IMG/VR virus record: IMGVR_UViG_3300047497_000079
Coordinates: 17,637-81,636 of that record
Strand: one strand, 5' to 3'
Source: a virus
DNA length: 64,000 bases
Positions 53,923-62,778 of this stretch are shown in pieces. Numbering within the stretch: position 1 is the first letter of the stretch; each line of letters begins with the position of its first letter. The position numbers and the translations under genes were made by a program. The notes below the pieces were generated by a model. That model did no database searches. It was not told the DNA's origin and saw nothing but the letters and a program-made list of their open reading frames with translations.

Positions 53923-56820
53923 GTGACATTACCAACCAATAACCCTTTTCTCAAAAAAGCCTATACGCCCATTGAGTTTACTCCTCATCAGATCGAGGAG
54001 TTAATCAAATGTCAGGCGGACCCAGAATACTTTCTTCGTAACTATTATACGCTTAAGACGGCGGACGGTGAGGAAAAGCTTTTTGAGCCTTATCCGTATC
54101 AGCTCCGCTTTCTGAGGGCGATGGTTGACGACCGATTTGTAATCGGAAAGATAGGACGGCAGCTCGGTAAAAGCTCAATAGTTATAGCCTTTCTGTTGCA
54201 CTCAATCTTGTTCTTTCCAAACCGCGAGATCCTACTTCTCTCGAAATCTGAAATCGACGCGATTGCGCTCCTTTCACGTATCAAATACGCGTATGAAAAG
54301 ATCCCTCAGTGGATGCAACAAGGCGTTTTGAGAAATGATGCCAAGAGATTTGAGCTAGAGAATAAAAGCTCGATCCAGGTTAGAGCGACGACGGAAGGGG
54401 CCGGCCGGTCCGGTTCATACTGGTGTGTGTTTGCCGACGAGTTTGCTTTCGTACCCGCCAATCTGGCTCACGAGTTCTATACCGCTGCTTATCCGACCGT
54501 TTCGTCCGGTAAGCAATCCAAGTTCATAATCGTATCTTGCGTCACAAAGAACTCTTACGTTTTTACTCCACACGGCCCGAGAAGGATATCTGAATTTATA
54601 GATAACAATCAAATCGTGAACCCAAATCTTGGCTATAAGGTTCTTCCATACGCCGTCGCAGGAAAAGATAAACTTCATCAGGGTGACATTATGGTCAACT
54701 CTGGTGTGTCCAAAACCTACAAAATCAAATCGCAATGTTCAGATTTGGAATGCTCTCCAGCTCATAAATTGTGGGTATGTGATAAGAATGGACACTATGG
54801 ATGGAAAAAAGCCGAAGATGTTCAGGTTGGTGAATGGATAGGACTTCGATATGGTCTCAACCTGTGGGGGAACTACGATTCTATCAAAGACCTTCAAAGA
54901 ACTCTTTCTTTTAAGGAACACTCTCGTTTCGAAGTTCCTCTGTCACTTAATGAGGACCTTGCTTATTTCCTTGGTTTATTTCTAGCAGAAGGCTATGCAA
55001 GGCCAATCTATGGAGTGGGTGGTGACCTAACAGGAGGTCAGGTCACGATCACTTGCGGTGATGATATTGCCCATGTATTCGAAAAATTAGGGCTTAAATA
55101 TAGCAAATCTGACGACGTTCATTATACCGTCAACAGTAAAAGCCTATTTTTGTTTCTAAAAGAGTTTGGCTTCGATCCAGCACTAAAGGCGAAAAATAAA
55201 GTAGTTCCTGATCGTCTTTTTATGTGTTCCGAAAAAGTCATTTGCTCGTTTTTGCGAGGATATTTTGACGGTGATGGAACCATCACGCAAGGCCAATATG
55301 GTATTATAGGCGCATGCTCAGCTTCATCTGTATTAATTGATCAAATCCGAATTTTGCTTATGAATCTGGGTATTTTGTCTGGACGAACATATTACAAGAC
55401 TACACAAACAAAGAAAGTGAAAGCATGGAGCGAACGTCATGTCCTTGAAATTTCCATGTGTGAACAACGCAAATTATTCATGGAGAAAGTTGGCTTTGGT
55501 TTAAAAAGAAAAGCCGACAAATATTCTTATAATCCCCTCAAGAAGTTGGTGACTAAAGACTATATTCCATTCGGTCGCAGATATTTTCAGATAGAAGAAA
55601 ATAAAACATACGATAGAAGTGAAAATATATCACGAGCGCGTGCGATTGCTGCCGGTGTTTGCCATGAGATTGTCGACCCAAATATCAAATGGGATGTCGT
55701 TAGAAAAATTGAAACTGGCGAAAATGAAGTCTTTGATTTTTCTCTTCCGCATGTAGAAGATGATCCATGGTGCCATTCCGTCCTCTATAATGGTTACATA
55801 GGCCATCAAACCCCGAATGGAATTAACCTGTTCTACAAGCTTTGGATGGACGCCAAGGCAAAGAAGAACAATTACACGACCGTCGAAGCCCACTGGTCCG
55901 AACATCCCGACCGCGACGAAAAATGGGCGAGGCAAGAAGAGAAGGCTCTCGGATCTGAAAAGTTCGCCCAGGAATATCTGGCCGAGTTCCTGGGTTCGGC
56001 TGATACCCTGATTTCGTCATCGAAGCTTCGTATGCTCGTTCACTCCGATCCGATCTTTGAGCAGCAGAACTATCAGCTCTGGGACATGCCGAAACTGAAT
56101 CACAAATATGTCATCTGTTCAGACATCGCTGAAGGCATCGGCCGTGACTACACCGTCGCCGTAATCATCGACGTAACCTCATTGCCATACCAGTACGTCG
56201 GCAAATACAGGTCGAACCGGATATCACCCCTGTCGCTACCCAAGCTCCTATACTCTCTAGGCAAGCAGTTTAACGAGGCCCACGTCCTGGTCGAGACCGG
56301 GGCCGCGTGCCAGGGTATCGGCGAACAGGTCGGCAACACCCTGTATTTCGAACTAGAGTATGAGAATGTTTTCTGCTCCACCAAGGGCGTCGGCCGCGGT
56401 GGCCAGGAGCTTGAATGGACACCCGGCAAGACACGCAACATGGGCGTCCGTACGACACGCGCTACGAAGGCCAAGGGATGCGCGTCCCTTAAGCACCTCG
56501 TAGAAAACGATCAGCTCATCATTCCAGACTTTGAAGCGCACGAGGAACTGTCCAACTTCAAGAAGATCGGCAACACCTTCCGGGCCGAGGACACTCTGAC
56601 AGACGATATCGCCATGTCTCTCGTTATCTTTGGATGGCTGTGCAAACAGACCAACTTCGAAGACCTGACCGAAACTAAGGTGATTGCGCACGACGAGGGA
56701 GATCTAATCCTCCCTCTTGTTTACGACGGTCTGAACGACCCCGGCGACGTTATCGTCGACACCGAGAACAATTTGCTATGGCAGCGTAAAGTCAATTTTA
56801 TAGCCGGGATTGGCTACTGA
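53923..56820 (+). CDS. 17: Terminase large subunit, T4 gp17-like, with intein
   Basis: 965 residues: exteins of 205 and 336 (541 after splicing; T4 gp17 is 610) and a 424-residue intein. Extein motor: Walker A GRQLGKSS (78-85), Walker B WCVFADE (167-173); nuclease: Asp ~734 (CSDIAEG), Glu ~791 (VETGAAC), Asp-Asp ~894 (TDDIAMS), all present. The intein sits in SKFIIVS-TPNG, the coupling motif of the ATPase, so an unspliced protein could not package. gp17 pumps DNA into the head and cuts it. GTG start. Confidence 0.95.
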   Translation: MTLPTNNPFLKKAYTPIEFTPHQIEELIKCQADPEYFLRNYYTLKTADGEEKLFEPYPYQLRFLRAMVDDRFVIGKIGRQLGKSSIVIAFLLHSILFFPNREILLLSKSEIDAIALLSRIKYAYEKIPQWMQQGVLRNDAKRFELENKSSIQVRATTEGAGRSGSYWCVFADEFAFVPANLAHEFYTAAYPTVSSGKQSKFIIVSCVTKNSYVFTPHGPRRISEFIDNNQIVNPNLGYKVLPYAVAGKDKLHQGDIMVNSGVSKTYKIKSQCSDLECSPAHKLWVCDKNGHYGWKKAEDVQVGEWIGLRYGLNLWGNYDSIKDLQRTLSFKEHSRFEVPLSLNEDLAYFLGLFLAEGYARPIYGVGGDLTGGQVTITCGDDIAHVFEKLGLKYSKSDDVHYTVNSKSLFLFLKEFGFDPALKAKNKVVPDRLFMCSEKVICSFLRGYFDGDGTITQGQYGIIGACSASSVLIDQIRILLMNLGILSGRTYYKTTQTKKVKAWSERHVLEISMCEQRKLFMEKVGFGLKRKADKYSYNPLKKLVTKDYIPFGRRYFQIEENKTYDRSENISRARAIAAGVCHEIVDPNIKWDVVRKIETGENEVFDFSLPHVEDDPWCHSVLYNGYIGHQTPNGINLFYKLWMDAKAKKNNYTTVEAHWSEHPDRDEKWARQEEKALGSEKFAQEYLAEFLGSADTLISSSKLRMLVHSDPIFEQQNYQLWDMPKLNHKYVICSDIAEGIGRDYTVAVIIDVTSLPYQYVGKYRSNRISPLSLPKLLYSLGKQFNEAHVLVETGAACQGIGEQVGNTLYFELEYENVFCSTKGVGRGGQELEWTPGKTRNMGVRTTRATKAKGCASLKHLVENDQLIIPDFEAHEELSNFKKIGNTFRAEDTLTDDIAMSLVIFGWLCKQTNFEDLTETKVIAHDEGDLILPLVYDGLNDPGDVIVDTENNLLWQRKVNFIAGIGY
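54538..55809 (+). mobile_element. Intein with LAGLIDADG endonuclease in the terminase
   Basis: Residues 206-629 of the terminase. Begins Cys1 (CVTKNSYVFTPHG), block B SPAH, two endonuclease motifs (LAYFLGLFLAEG ~141-152; FLRGYFDGDG ~238-247) both intact, ends GYIGHQ with +1 Thr. The last residue is Gln in place of the usual Asn; some natural inteins with Gln still splice. The endonuclease would copy the intein into intein-free relatives. Confidence 0.9.
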
Positions 56821-56826
56821 TCCTGA

Positions 56827-57702
56827 TCAGGCAGCAAGCCGTGCCGTTGGTTTTATCAGCGGCAAGATAAACTCCACCGCTATCTTTCTACCCAGTGGGG
56901 TCAATGAATAGTCTCTGTGCTTGGTTTCAATATACCCCTCCGTACGAAGCTTTCCTAGTAAGGTATGAAGATAGTTATCAGTGGCGTCCGGAGTTATTAA
57001 GCGGGCGGATCGTATCTGATCGAATGTCCGTGGGCCATGGTTGTAAAGATGCCAAATGACTCTATCACGGTTGTAACGAAGACGACCGCTTATAAGTCGC
57101 GGTTGGCGAAATGTTGCTTTTAACTGAATAGTAGATAGTTCTTGCGCGGCTGGCGTGATGGTGGGCACGGGCGACTTAAGGACATCAGTCGATTGTGTAG
57201 GTAACGGAGCGATTCGTACCGAATTTAAGGATAGTCCTCTACTTACTAGAAAAGCGAACATATCGCCGACGAAACCCGTTGGCAAATCAACACGTAAGCG
57301 AAAAAATGGAACATCATCCGTGGGTGTTCCTATCTTTTCTATTTTCTCAAGTTTGGGAACAGTGTCTAAGAGAAGTTCGGATACAGTCTCGACTTCTGAT
57401 TGCAAAATATCGACTTGGCGTTCAAGCCGACTAAGAGGCGTATCCTCTTGTTTTCTATGACGTTCCTGCTTCGGAAGTGGCTTTAGGGGTGACAGACCAT
57501 CAGCCTTTAATGTGTTCCGAACCTGTGATCGGACATTTAAGGCAGCTCGCCAATCGGATGAGGTGAGCGCGACCGTGTGTATTCGCTCCTGCCCGTGATG
57601 AAACCACTTTACTTTCAGATGCTTACCGCCGCGCTCGGTCGCATAACGGGTAATCCCGTGGCGTGCTAGCTCATCCACCGCGGCCGTCAAACATTCATTC
57701 AT
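56827..57702 (-). CDS. Winged-helix regulator-like protein
   Basis: 291 residues on the minus strand between terminase and tail tube, where T4 has the sheath gene. N-part (HGITRYATERGGKHLKVKWF, SSDWRAALNVRSQVRNTLKA) is a small domain frequent in alphaproteobacterial mobile DNA; a coiled coil follows (SRLERQVDILQSEVETVSEL); the C-part (TFDQIRSA...YLHTLLGKLRTEGYIETK) is a winged helix. It may regulate transcription; its location suggests late insertion into the block. Confidence 0.65.
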   Translation of the reverse strand: MNECLTAAVDELARHGITRYATERGGKHLKVKWFHHGQERIHTVALTSSDWRAALNVRSQVRNTLKADGLSPLKPLPKQERHRKQEDTPLSRLERQVDILQSEVETVSELLLDTVPKLEKIEKIGTPTDDVPFFRLRVDLPTGFVGDMFAFLVSRGLSLNSVRIAPLPTQSTDVLKSPVPTITPAAQELSTIQLKATFRQPRLISGRLRYNRDRVIWHLYNHGPRTFDQIRSARLITPDATDNYLHTLLGKLRTEGYIETKHRDYSLTPLGRKIAVEFILPLIKPTARLAA

Positions 57703-57790
57703 GCGATTTGCCCCTGTTTTGTCGATTCAACGATGCTTCCGCAATTTGGAATACAAGTCCAGCAGATTCAACACCAAAACTCACAAGTTA

Positions 57791-57798
57791 CATAAATA
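57791..57798 (+). promoter_or_regulatory. T4-type late promoter (CATAAATA)
   Basis: CATAAATA 33 nt before the tail tube ATG. Confidence 0.65.
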
Positions 57799-57831
57799 TG
57801 CAAAAGAATACTAAACAATCGGTAACGCTCA

Positions 57832-58395
57832 ATGCCTGTAGATATCCATTCATTCACCTCGCAATTTTCCGGAGGCGGTGCAAGGCTTAACCTATTTCAG
57901 GTGCAGATAACTAATCCTGTAGATGGTTCCCAGGACAACGTTATCCCCTTCCGCGCGAAAGCCGCCGATCTTCCGGTCTGGCAGACGGAGGAACTAAAAG
58001 TCTCCTTTATGGGGAGACAAATCTACTACGCAGGTGTCCGCCAACCTGATTCATGGAACATCACGATCATTGAGGACTCGAACCTGTTGGTTCGGAACGC
58101 CCTGGAATCGTGGCAAAACTGGATCAATCTCCAGGAACAAAACGTTCGTGGATTCACGACCGAAGCCGATTCTGCCTACAAATCCGTGGCACAGGTTCAG
58201 TGTTTGGACAAGCTTGGCAACGTATCGCGCGAATATACCCTCTACGGTCTATGGCCGGTAACAGTCGCATCAATTAATCTGAGCTGGGATACTGACAATA
58301 TCATGGAGTACGGAGCTACGTTCCGCTACGACTACTTTGAAATTTCAAATGGGTATTCAGGCAACGCTGCGGATCCCGGCACAATCGGATCATAA
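57832..58395 (+). CDS. 19: Tail tube protein, T4 gp19-like
   Basis: 187 residues (T4 gp19 is 163). FSGGGARLNLFQVQITNP and FRAKAADLPVWQTEELKVSF then the typical tube region GRQIYYAG...WNITIIED...RNALESWQNWINLQEQN, and DTDNIMEYGATFRYDYFEI. gp19 hexamers stack to form the inner tube through which DNA passes. Immediately followed by the portal gene (3 nt gap). Confidence 0.93.
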   Translation: MPVDIHSFTSQFSGGGARLNLFQVQITNPVDGSQDNVIPFRAKAADLPVWQTEELKVSFMGRQIYYAGVRQPDSWNITIIEDSNLLVRNALESWQNWINLQEQNVRGFTTEADSAYKSVAQVQCLDKLGNVSREYTLYGLWPVTVASINLSWDTDNIMEYGATFRYDYFEISNGYSGNAADPGTIGS

Positions 58396-58398
58396 TTT

Positions 58399-61300
58399 AT
58401 GGACGGGAAACCCTCCCTCCTCACCGTCTACGAACACTTTCAACGATCTTTTGGTATTGAAATCAAACGGAAGGAGCGTAAGCACCTTCCTACGTTCGCT
58501 CCCCCCGAGAACAACGACGGCGCGATCTTTACCCGCTATTCTGGTGGGCTTTTCTATTCCACTGTTCTTGATCTAAGCAAGTCGGCTTCGGCTTATTCGA
58601 ATGAGGTCGCACTCATTGATAAGTACCGGGAGTTGGAAGCTTTTGCAGAGGTCGAGAATGCCATCGACGAGATCATCAACGAACTCGTGGTTGTCGACGA
58701 AGAAAACAATCCCGTTCAGCTTGTTCTCGATCAAGTTAATCTCAAAGAGAGCACCAAAAAGGCGATCCAGGAAGAATGGGATGGAGTCCTCAAACTCTTC
58801 CACTTCAAGAAATCTGGATACGACATTGCCAAGCGCTTTTACGTCGATGGGCGCATCTACTATCACTTGATGGTGGATCCCAACAATACACAATTGGGAA
58901 TTCAAGAAGTTAGATACATCGATCCTCGAATGATCAAGAAGGTCATCGAGCCAAAGATGCCAAAGACCGAAGCCGAAAAGGCACAGGTCCAGAAGCTAAT
59001 TGACGCCCGACAGTACGTCCAGCCCGAATACGACGAATACTTTTACTATAACGAATCCGGCATAAACAACATGACGGCCTCTGGTTTAAAGGTCGCCCCA
59101 GATTCAGTTGCCTATGCTCATTCAGGTTTGCTCGACCACAAAACAGGTATCGTCTACTCGCATCTTCATAAGGCGTTGAAGCCCTTTAATCTGCTTCGGA
59201 TGCTGGAAGATGCCTTTATCATTTATAAGTTGTGTCTTGTCGGTGATACTCGTGTCAAGACGCCCGGAGGTTACAAATTTATCAAAGATATTCTCGAAGG
59301 AGACGTTGTCTTTTCGACTGATGGACACGAGCTTATACCGACTCTCGTAACAAAATCATGGAAGACAGGGACCAAACCCGTCTTTTCCGTTAAGTCGACT
59401 CATTTTTCAGTTACAGGCTCAGATAATCATCCGATTCTTGTTTTCGATAACCAAACCAATGTAGTCGAATATATTGAAATCAAAGACATCAAGCCAAAGC
59501 AACATTCTTTTGTGTATATAAAACCTGTAGACACAGGATTTTATCCTGAAATGCCAATGCCGCGTGAAATGGCAGTTAAAATTACGAATCCAAAAGAGCT
59601 TTCTCCTCTCCGAAGAGCCTATGGAGAAATTCTACATCTTAAAGAGAAAACCGGTGTTGCGTTAAATCAGGTTCGAAATTTCTTATATGGTTTGCAATAT
59701 CTCAAAGAGTCCAAAGCCTTTCCAATACTCCAGGAATTGGGTTGCCCCAATGTCAAATTGGAGGCAAAATATGCGGGTAAGCACACAAATGATGTAAACC
59801 TCCCTTCGCATATTACACCGGAGTTTGCTCGACTTTTTGGGTTTATGATCGGAGATGGCTCAGTTTCACAATATGGCCTTTCGTTTGCTGAGGGTACTAA
59901 CGCAGACACAAACAGGTTTTACGCTAACCTCTTAATCACATATTTTGGTAATTGCCGACGTTATCATTCAACGGATGAGAGTCGTAAATATCTCAATTGG
60001 AATACGTCTTCGACACTTGGTGCAGAAGTGTTTGTGAAACTTGGTTTTGTATCTGGAGCAAAAAATAAAAGGGTTCCCGAATGGGTCTTTCACAGCGCTG
60101 ACTCTATCAAAGAAGCTTTCGTACTTGGTTATTGCGATGCTGATGCTCATATTCGTGGTCCTCTCTTTCAGAAAGAATGGGCAGCCGATCTAGCATGTTC
60201 AAACAAATCCCTTATTGAAGATATTAAGGAATTGTGGACAGGGCTTGGTTATTCTTCCGGTCATATCAGAGAACGCCAGCGTCAAGGTGGTTTTAGAACT
60301 TCCCTAGGGCGTTCAATGCCAGATACGACTTCTTATGAACTTCATATTTCGAAAACTTTATTAAAGAAATTCGAACGCATCACAGGCGTCGAGAACGCTG
60401 GCGAAGAGGATGTTTATGACCTCGAAGTTGAGCATGAAAAACACAATTTCATTGCTAACGGCATAGCTGTTCATAATTCGAGAGCACCCGAGCGGCGCAT
60501 ATTCTACATTGACGTATCGAACCTCCCCCCTGCCGTGGCTGAAAAATACCTACAGACAGTAGCCGAGCGTTACAAAAACAAAGTGGCCTATGACGCTACG
60601 ACGGGCGAAGTCACCAACGAACGCATGCATATGACTATGCTTCAGGACTTCTTCCTGGCGCAACGCGAAGGCAAAGGCACTCAGATCGACACGCTCGGTG
60701 GTGGTGGTTCCGACTTCACCGACATGAACCAAGTCGACTACCATCTGAAGAAACTATACCGAGCACTAAATATACCCATTAGTCGTATTGAAGACTCTGG
60801 TCCTTTTAATATGGGCCGGCCGTCTGAAATTACGCGAGATGAAGTTAAGTTCAATAAGTTTATTAGGCGGCTGCGCAATAGGTTCGTGGTGCTGCTTGAA
60901 AAGACTTTAGAAATACAACTCGTTCTGAAGCAGATCATGTCTCGTGAGGAGTTCATCGCAATCCGCGAGGATATCCGATATGACTTCCTTCAGGACAATC
61001 TCTTCACTGAGCTGAAGAACATAGACATGTGGACGGGCCGGGTATCATTACTTGCCGCCGTTCAGCCATATACAACGATGGTGGGAGGAGGATATTTCTC
61101 CCGTGCATGGGTAAAGAGAAATCTGCTCATGATGACAGAAGAAGAAGTCGAACAGATCGAAAAAGAAGTAGAAGAAGAAACGTTAGATGACCAACAAAAA
61201 GGGATTGATCCGAACGGCGCTGCTGTCGCTGGAGCAGGGGCAGCTCCCGCAGTTCCAACACTTAATGGACCGGGTTCTTCGTACCAAGATCTCATCGGGC

Positions 61301-61479
61301 ATCGAGAATACCCGGACGAGGATTTTCTCCGAGATGATGATGAGCCCGGATCGAGTGGAGACGCTCGCCATGCACTCTCAGAGGTCTTTTCCTCCGATAG
61401 GCTCGGCAGGCGATTATCCTTTGCAGAAGAGCATGAGTACCCTCGCAAACCGGGACACGGAAGGGCTAGAAGATCTTGA
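58399..61479 (+). CDS. 20: Portal protein, T4 gp20-like, with intein
   Basis: 1026 residues: exteins of 278 and 333 (611 after splicing; T4 gp20 is 524) and a 415-residue intein. Extein blocks EVENAIDEIINELVVVDEE, SGYDIAKRFYVDGRIYYHLM and, across the splice site, IIYKL-SRAPERRIFYIDVS match gp20 (YR..RAPERRVFYIDTGN). Twelve copies form the ring at the head vertex for packaging and ejection. The last ~90 residues are Gly/Ala/Asp-rich and overlap the next gene by 293 nt in another frame, an unusual C-terminal extension. Confidence 0.94.
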   Translation: MDGKPSLLTVYEHFQRSFGIEIKRKERKHLPTFAPPENNDGAIFTRYSGGLFYSTVLDLSKSASAYSNEVALIDKYRELEAFAEVENAIDEIINELVVVDEENNPVQLVLDQVNLKESTKKAIQEEWDGVLKLFHFKKSGYDIAKRFYVDGRIYYHLMVDPNNTQLGIQEVRYIDPRMIKKVIEPKMPKTEAEKAQVQKLIDARQYVQPEYDEYFYYNESGINNMTASGLKVAPDSVAYAHSGLLDHKTGIVYSHLHKALKPFNLLRMLEDAFIIYKLCLVGDTRVKTPGGYKFIKDILEGDVVFSTDGHELIPTLVTKSWKTGTKPVFSVKSTHFSVTGSDNHPILVFDNQTNVVEYIEIKDIKPKQHSFVYIKPVDTGFYPEMPMPREMAVKITNPKELSPLRRAYGEILHLKEKTGVALNQVRNFLYGLQYLKESKAFPILQELGCPNVKLEAKYAGKHTNDVNLPSHITPEFARLFGFMIGDGSVSQYGLSFAEGTNADTNRFYANLLITYFGNCRRYHSTDESRKYLNWNTSSTLGAEVFVKLGFVSGAKNKRVPEWVFHSADSIKEAFVLGYCDADAHIRGPLFQKEWAADLACSNKSLIEDIKELWTGLGYSSGHIRERQRQGGFRTSLGRSMPDTTSYELHISKTLLKKFERITGVENAGEEDVYDLEVEHEKHNFIANGIAVHNSRAPERRIFYIDVSNLPPAVAEKYLQTVAERYKNKVAYDATTGEVTNERMHMTMLQDFFLAQREGKGTQIDTLGGGGSDFTDMNQVDYHLKKLYRALNIPISRIEDSGPFNMGRPSEITRDEVKFNKFIRRLRNRFVVLLEKTLEIQLVLKQIMSREEFIAIREDIRYDFLQDNLFTELKNIDMWTGRVSLLAAVQPYTTMVGGGYFSRAWVKRNLLMMTEEEVEQIEKEVEEETLDDQQKGIDPNGAAVAGAGAAPAVPTLNGPGSSYQDLIGHREYPDEDFLRDDDEPGSSGDARHALSEVFSSDRLGRRLSFAEEHEYPRKPGHGRARRS
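59233..60477 (+). mobile_element. Intein with LAGLIDADG endonuclease in the portal
   Basis: Residues 279-693 of the portal. Cys1 (CLVGDTRVKTPGG), block B GSDNHP, endonuclease motifs LFGFMIGDGS and FVLGYCDADA, canonical C-terminus GIAVHN|S. Both endonuclease motifs keep their acidic residues. It differs in sequence from the terminase intein, so it was acquired separately. Confidence 0.92.
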
Positions 61480-61738
61480 CGATCTCAATAGCTCCGTTGC
61501 CCGCGAGAAGTATGGGTCGTTCTTCGACGACGAGGACGACGACGAAGTAGGGTTTCCAGAACCCGCTAATCCCACCTTTGGTGAGAGCATCGACACTTCG
61601 GCGCGGTGGCAAAAAGCAGCTCAGAATGCGCTAGCCAGAGGGGATAGAAAGCGGGCGGAACGCGCTCAGAGATTATCCAGGCGGGCCGCCCAGAGGAGAA
61701 TCGCCCGCGCGCAGGGTACACCAGGGAACGTCGATTAA
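61187..61738 (+). CDS. Prohead core-type protein (gp67/gp68 position)
   Basis: 183 residues, starting 293 nt inside the portal gene in another frame. The N-terminus (LIRTALLSLEQGQLPQFQHL, MDRVLRTKISSGIENTRTRI) follows the pattern of small prohead core proteins (T4 gp68), and the place between portal and protease is that of gp67/gp68. The C-terminus is Arg/Ala-rich (RAERAQRLSRRAAQRRIARA). The ATG at 61187 has a weak ribosome site; later starts at 61334-61340 (SEMMMSPD) would reduce the overlap. Confidence 0.6.
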   Translation: MTNKKGLIRTALLSLEQGQLPQFQHLMDRVLRTKISSGIENTRTRIFSEMMMSPDRVETLAMHSQRSFPPIGSAGDYPLQKSMSTLANRDTEGLEDLDDLNSSVAREKYGSFFDDEDDDEVGFPEPANPTFGESIDTSARWQKAAQNALARGDRKRAERAQRLSRRAAQRRIARAQGTPGNVD

Positions 61739-62049
61739 TGCCCGCGATCCAGAACATACCAGGACATTGCGTCACGCTTTCCACGGCATCTGAGACGATC
61801 ACGGCAAACACTGTCCAGCTAGCCAACACCGTCGAGCAAACCGTCACTGGTTTGGCCATTCGGAGGTTGAGATGGGCAGGTAACGTATCAATTACGCAGG
61901 GGAACACCGCCCTATCATTTCCAGCAAGCACGGCCGGAGAGTGGTATCTCGAAGGCATAGAATTGAATGATTATTACACCGCAAACGTGAGCATTACGAT
62001 CACTGGGGCGGGGACATGCATTTTGGAACTAGATAAACTTTATACTTAA
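61738..62049 (+). CDS. Small beta-rich virion protein candidate
   Basis: 103 residues, ATG overlapping the previous stop. Ser/Thr/Val-rich beta pattern (VQLANTVEQTVTGLAIRRLR, TITGAGTCILELDKLY). Position inside the head block suggests a minor head or decoration protein. Not recognised. Confidence 0.55.
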   Translation: MPAIQNIPGHCVTLSTASETITANTVQLANTVEQTVTGLAIRRLRWAGNVSITQGNTALSFPASTAGEWYLEGIELNDYYTANVSITITGAGTCILELDKLYT

Positions 62050-62061
62050 ACGATAGAGTAC

Positions 62062-62727
62062 ATGGGACTATTACTAAGAGAAGCTATTCAAGACGTTGAA
62101 ACAATCGTCGAAGAAGCCACAGATTCTAAGCCTAAGGGTTACTACATCCAGGGCATTTTCCTCCAGGCCGAAAATGAAAATCGGAATGGTAGGATCTATC
62201 CACGCAAGATCCTCGAAAAGGAAGTGCGGCGATACAACAAAGAATACGTTCAGAAGAACCGTGCCCTCGGGGAGCTTGGTCATCCCAATTCACCTTCCAT
62301 TCAGATGGAGCGGATTTCTCACGTAATAACGGACCTCAAGCAGAACGGAAATGATTTCATTGGCCGTGCCAAGGTCATTCCCGAAGGTCTGGGAAAGATT
62401 GCGCGTTCTCTCATCGATGAGGGTGTCAAGTTAGGTGCCTCTTCTCGCGGTGTCGGCTCATTATCCGAGAAGTCCGGCAAGACCTATGTCGATGAAGATT
62501 TCATGCTGTCTACAGCCGCAGATATTGTCCACGATCCGAGTGGTATCAATTGCTTTATCGAAGGACTGGTCGAGAATAAGCAATGGGTATGGGAATCTGG
62601 TGTTTGGCGCGAAAAAACTCTCATGCGCGAGAAAAGTAGAATCAAAAGAGCTTCGAAACGCCAGGTCGAGTCTACAATACTCGAAGCATTCGAGCGGTTA
62701 ATGTACCGCACGGCACGTAGAAAATAA
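62062..62727 (+). CDS. 21: Prohead protease, T4 gp21-like
   Basis: 221 residues (T4 gp21 is 212). KGYYIQGIFLQAENENRNGR and IYPRKILEKEV match T4 GLYIEGIFLQAEVVNRNKRLYPKRILEKAV; catalytic His in ALGELGHP and Ser in LGASSRGVGSL. It starts MGLLLREAIQ, itself a potential L-R-E|A site, consistent with self-cleavage. This is the enzyme expected to trim the capsid-targeted proteins noted through the window. Confidence 0.92.
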   Translation: MGLLLREAIQDVETIVEEATDSKPKGYYIQGIFLQAENENRNGRIYPRKILEKEVRRYNKEYVQKNRALGELGHPNSPSIQMERISHVITDLKQNGNDFIGRAKVIPEGLGKIARSLIDEGVKLGASSRGVGSLSEKSGKTYVDEDFMLSTAADIVHDPSGINCFIEGLVENKQWVWESGVWREKTLMREKSRIKRASKRQVESTILEAFERLMYRTARRK

Positions 62728-62734
62728 CGTACCG

Positions 62735-62742
62735 CATAAATA
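62735..62742 (+). promoter_or_regulatory. T4-type late promoter (CATAAATA)
   Basis: CATAAATA 36 nt before the scaffold ATG. Confidence 0.6.
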
Positions 62743-62778
62743 CAAGTAAATCTTTTTAATACCAAAGGACTTTTGATA

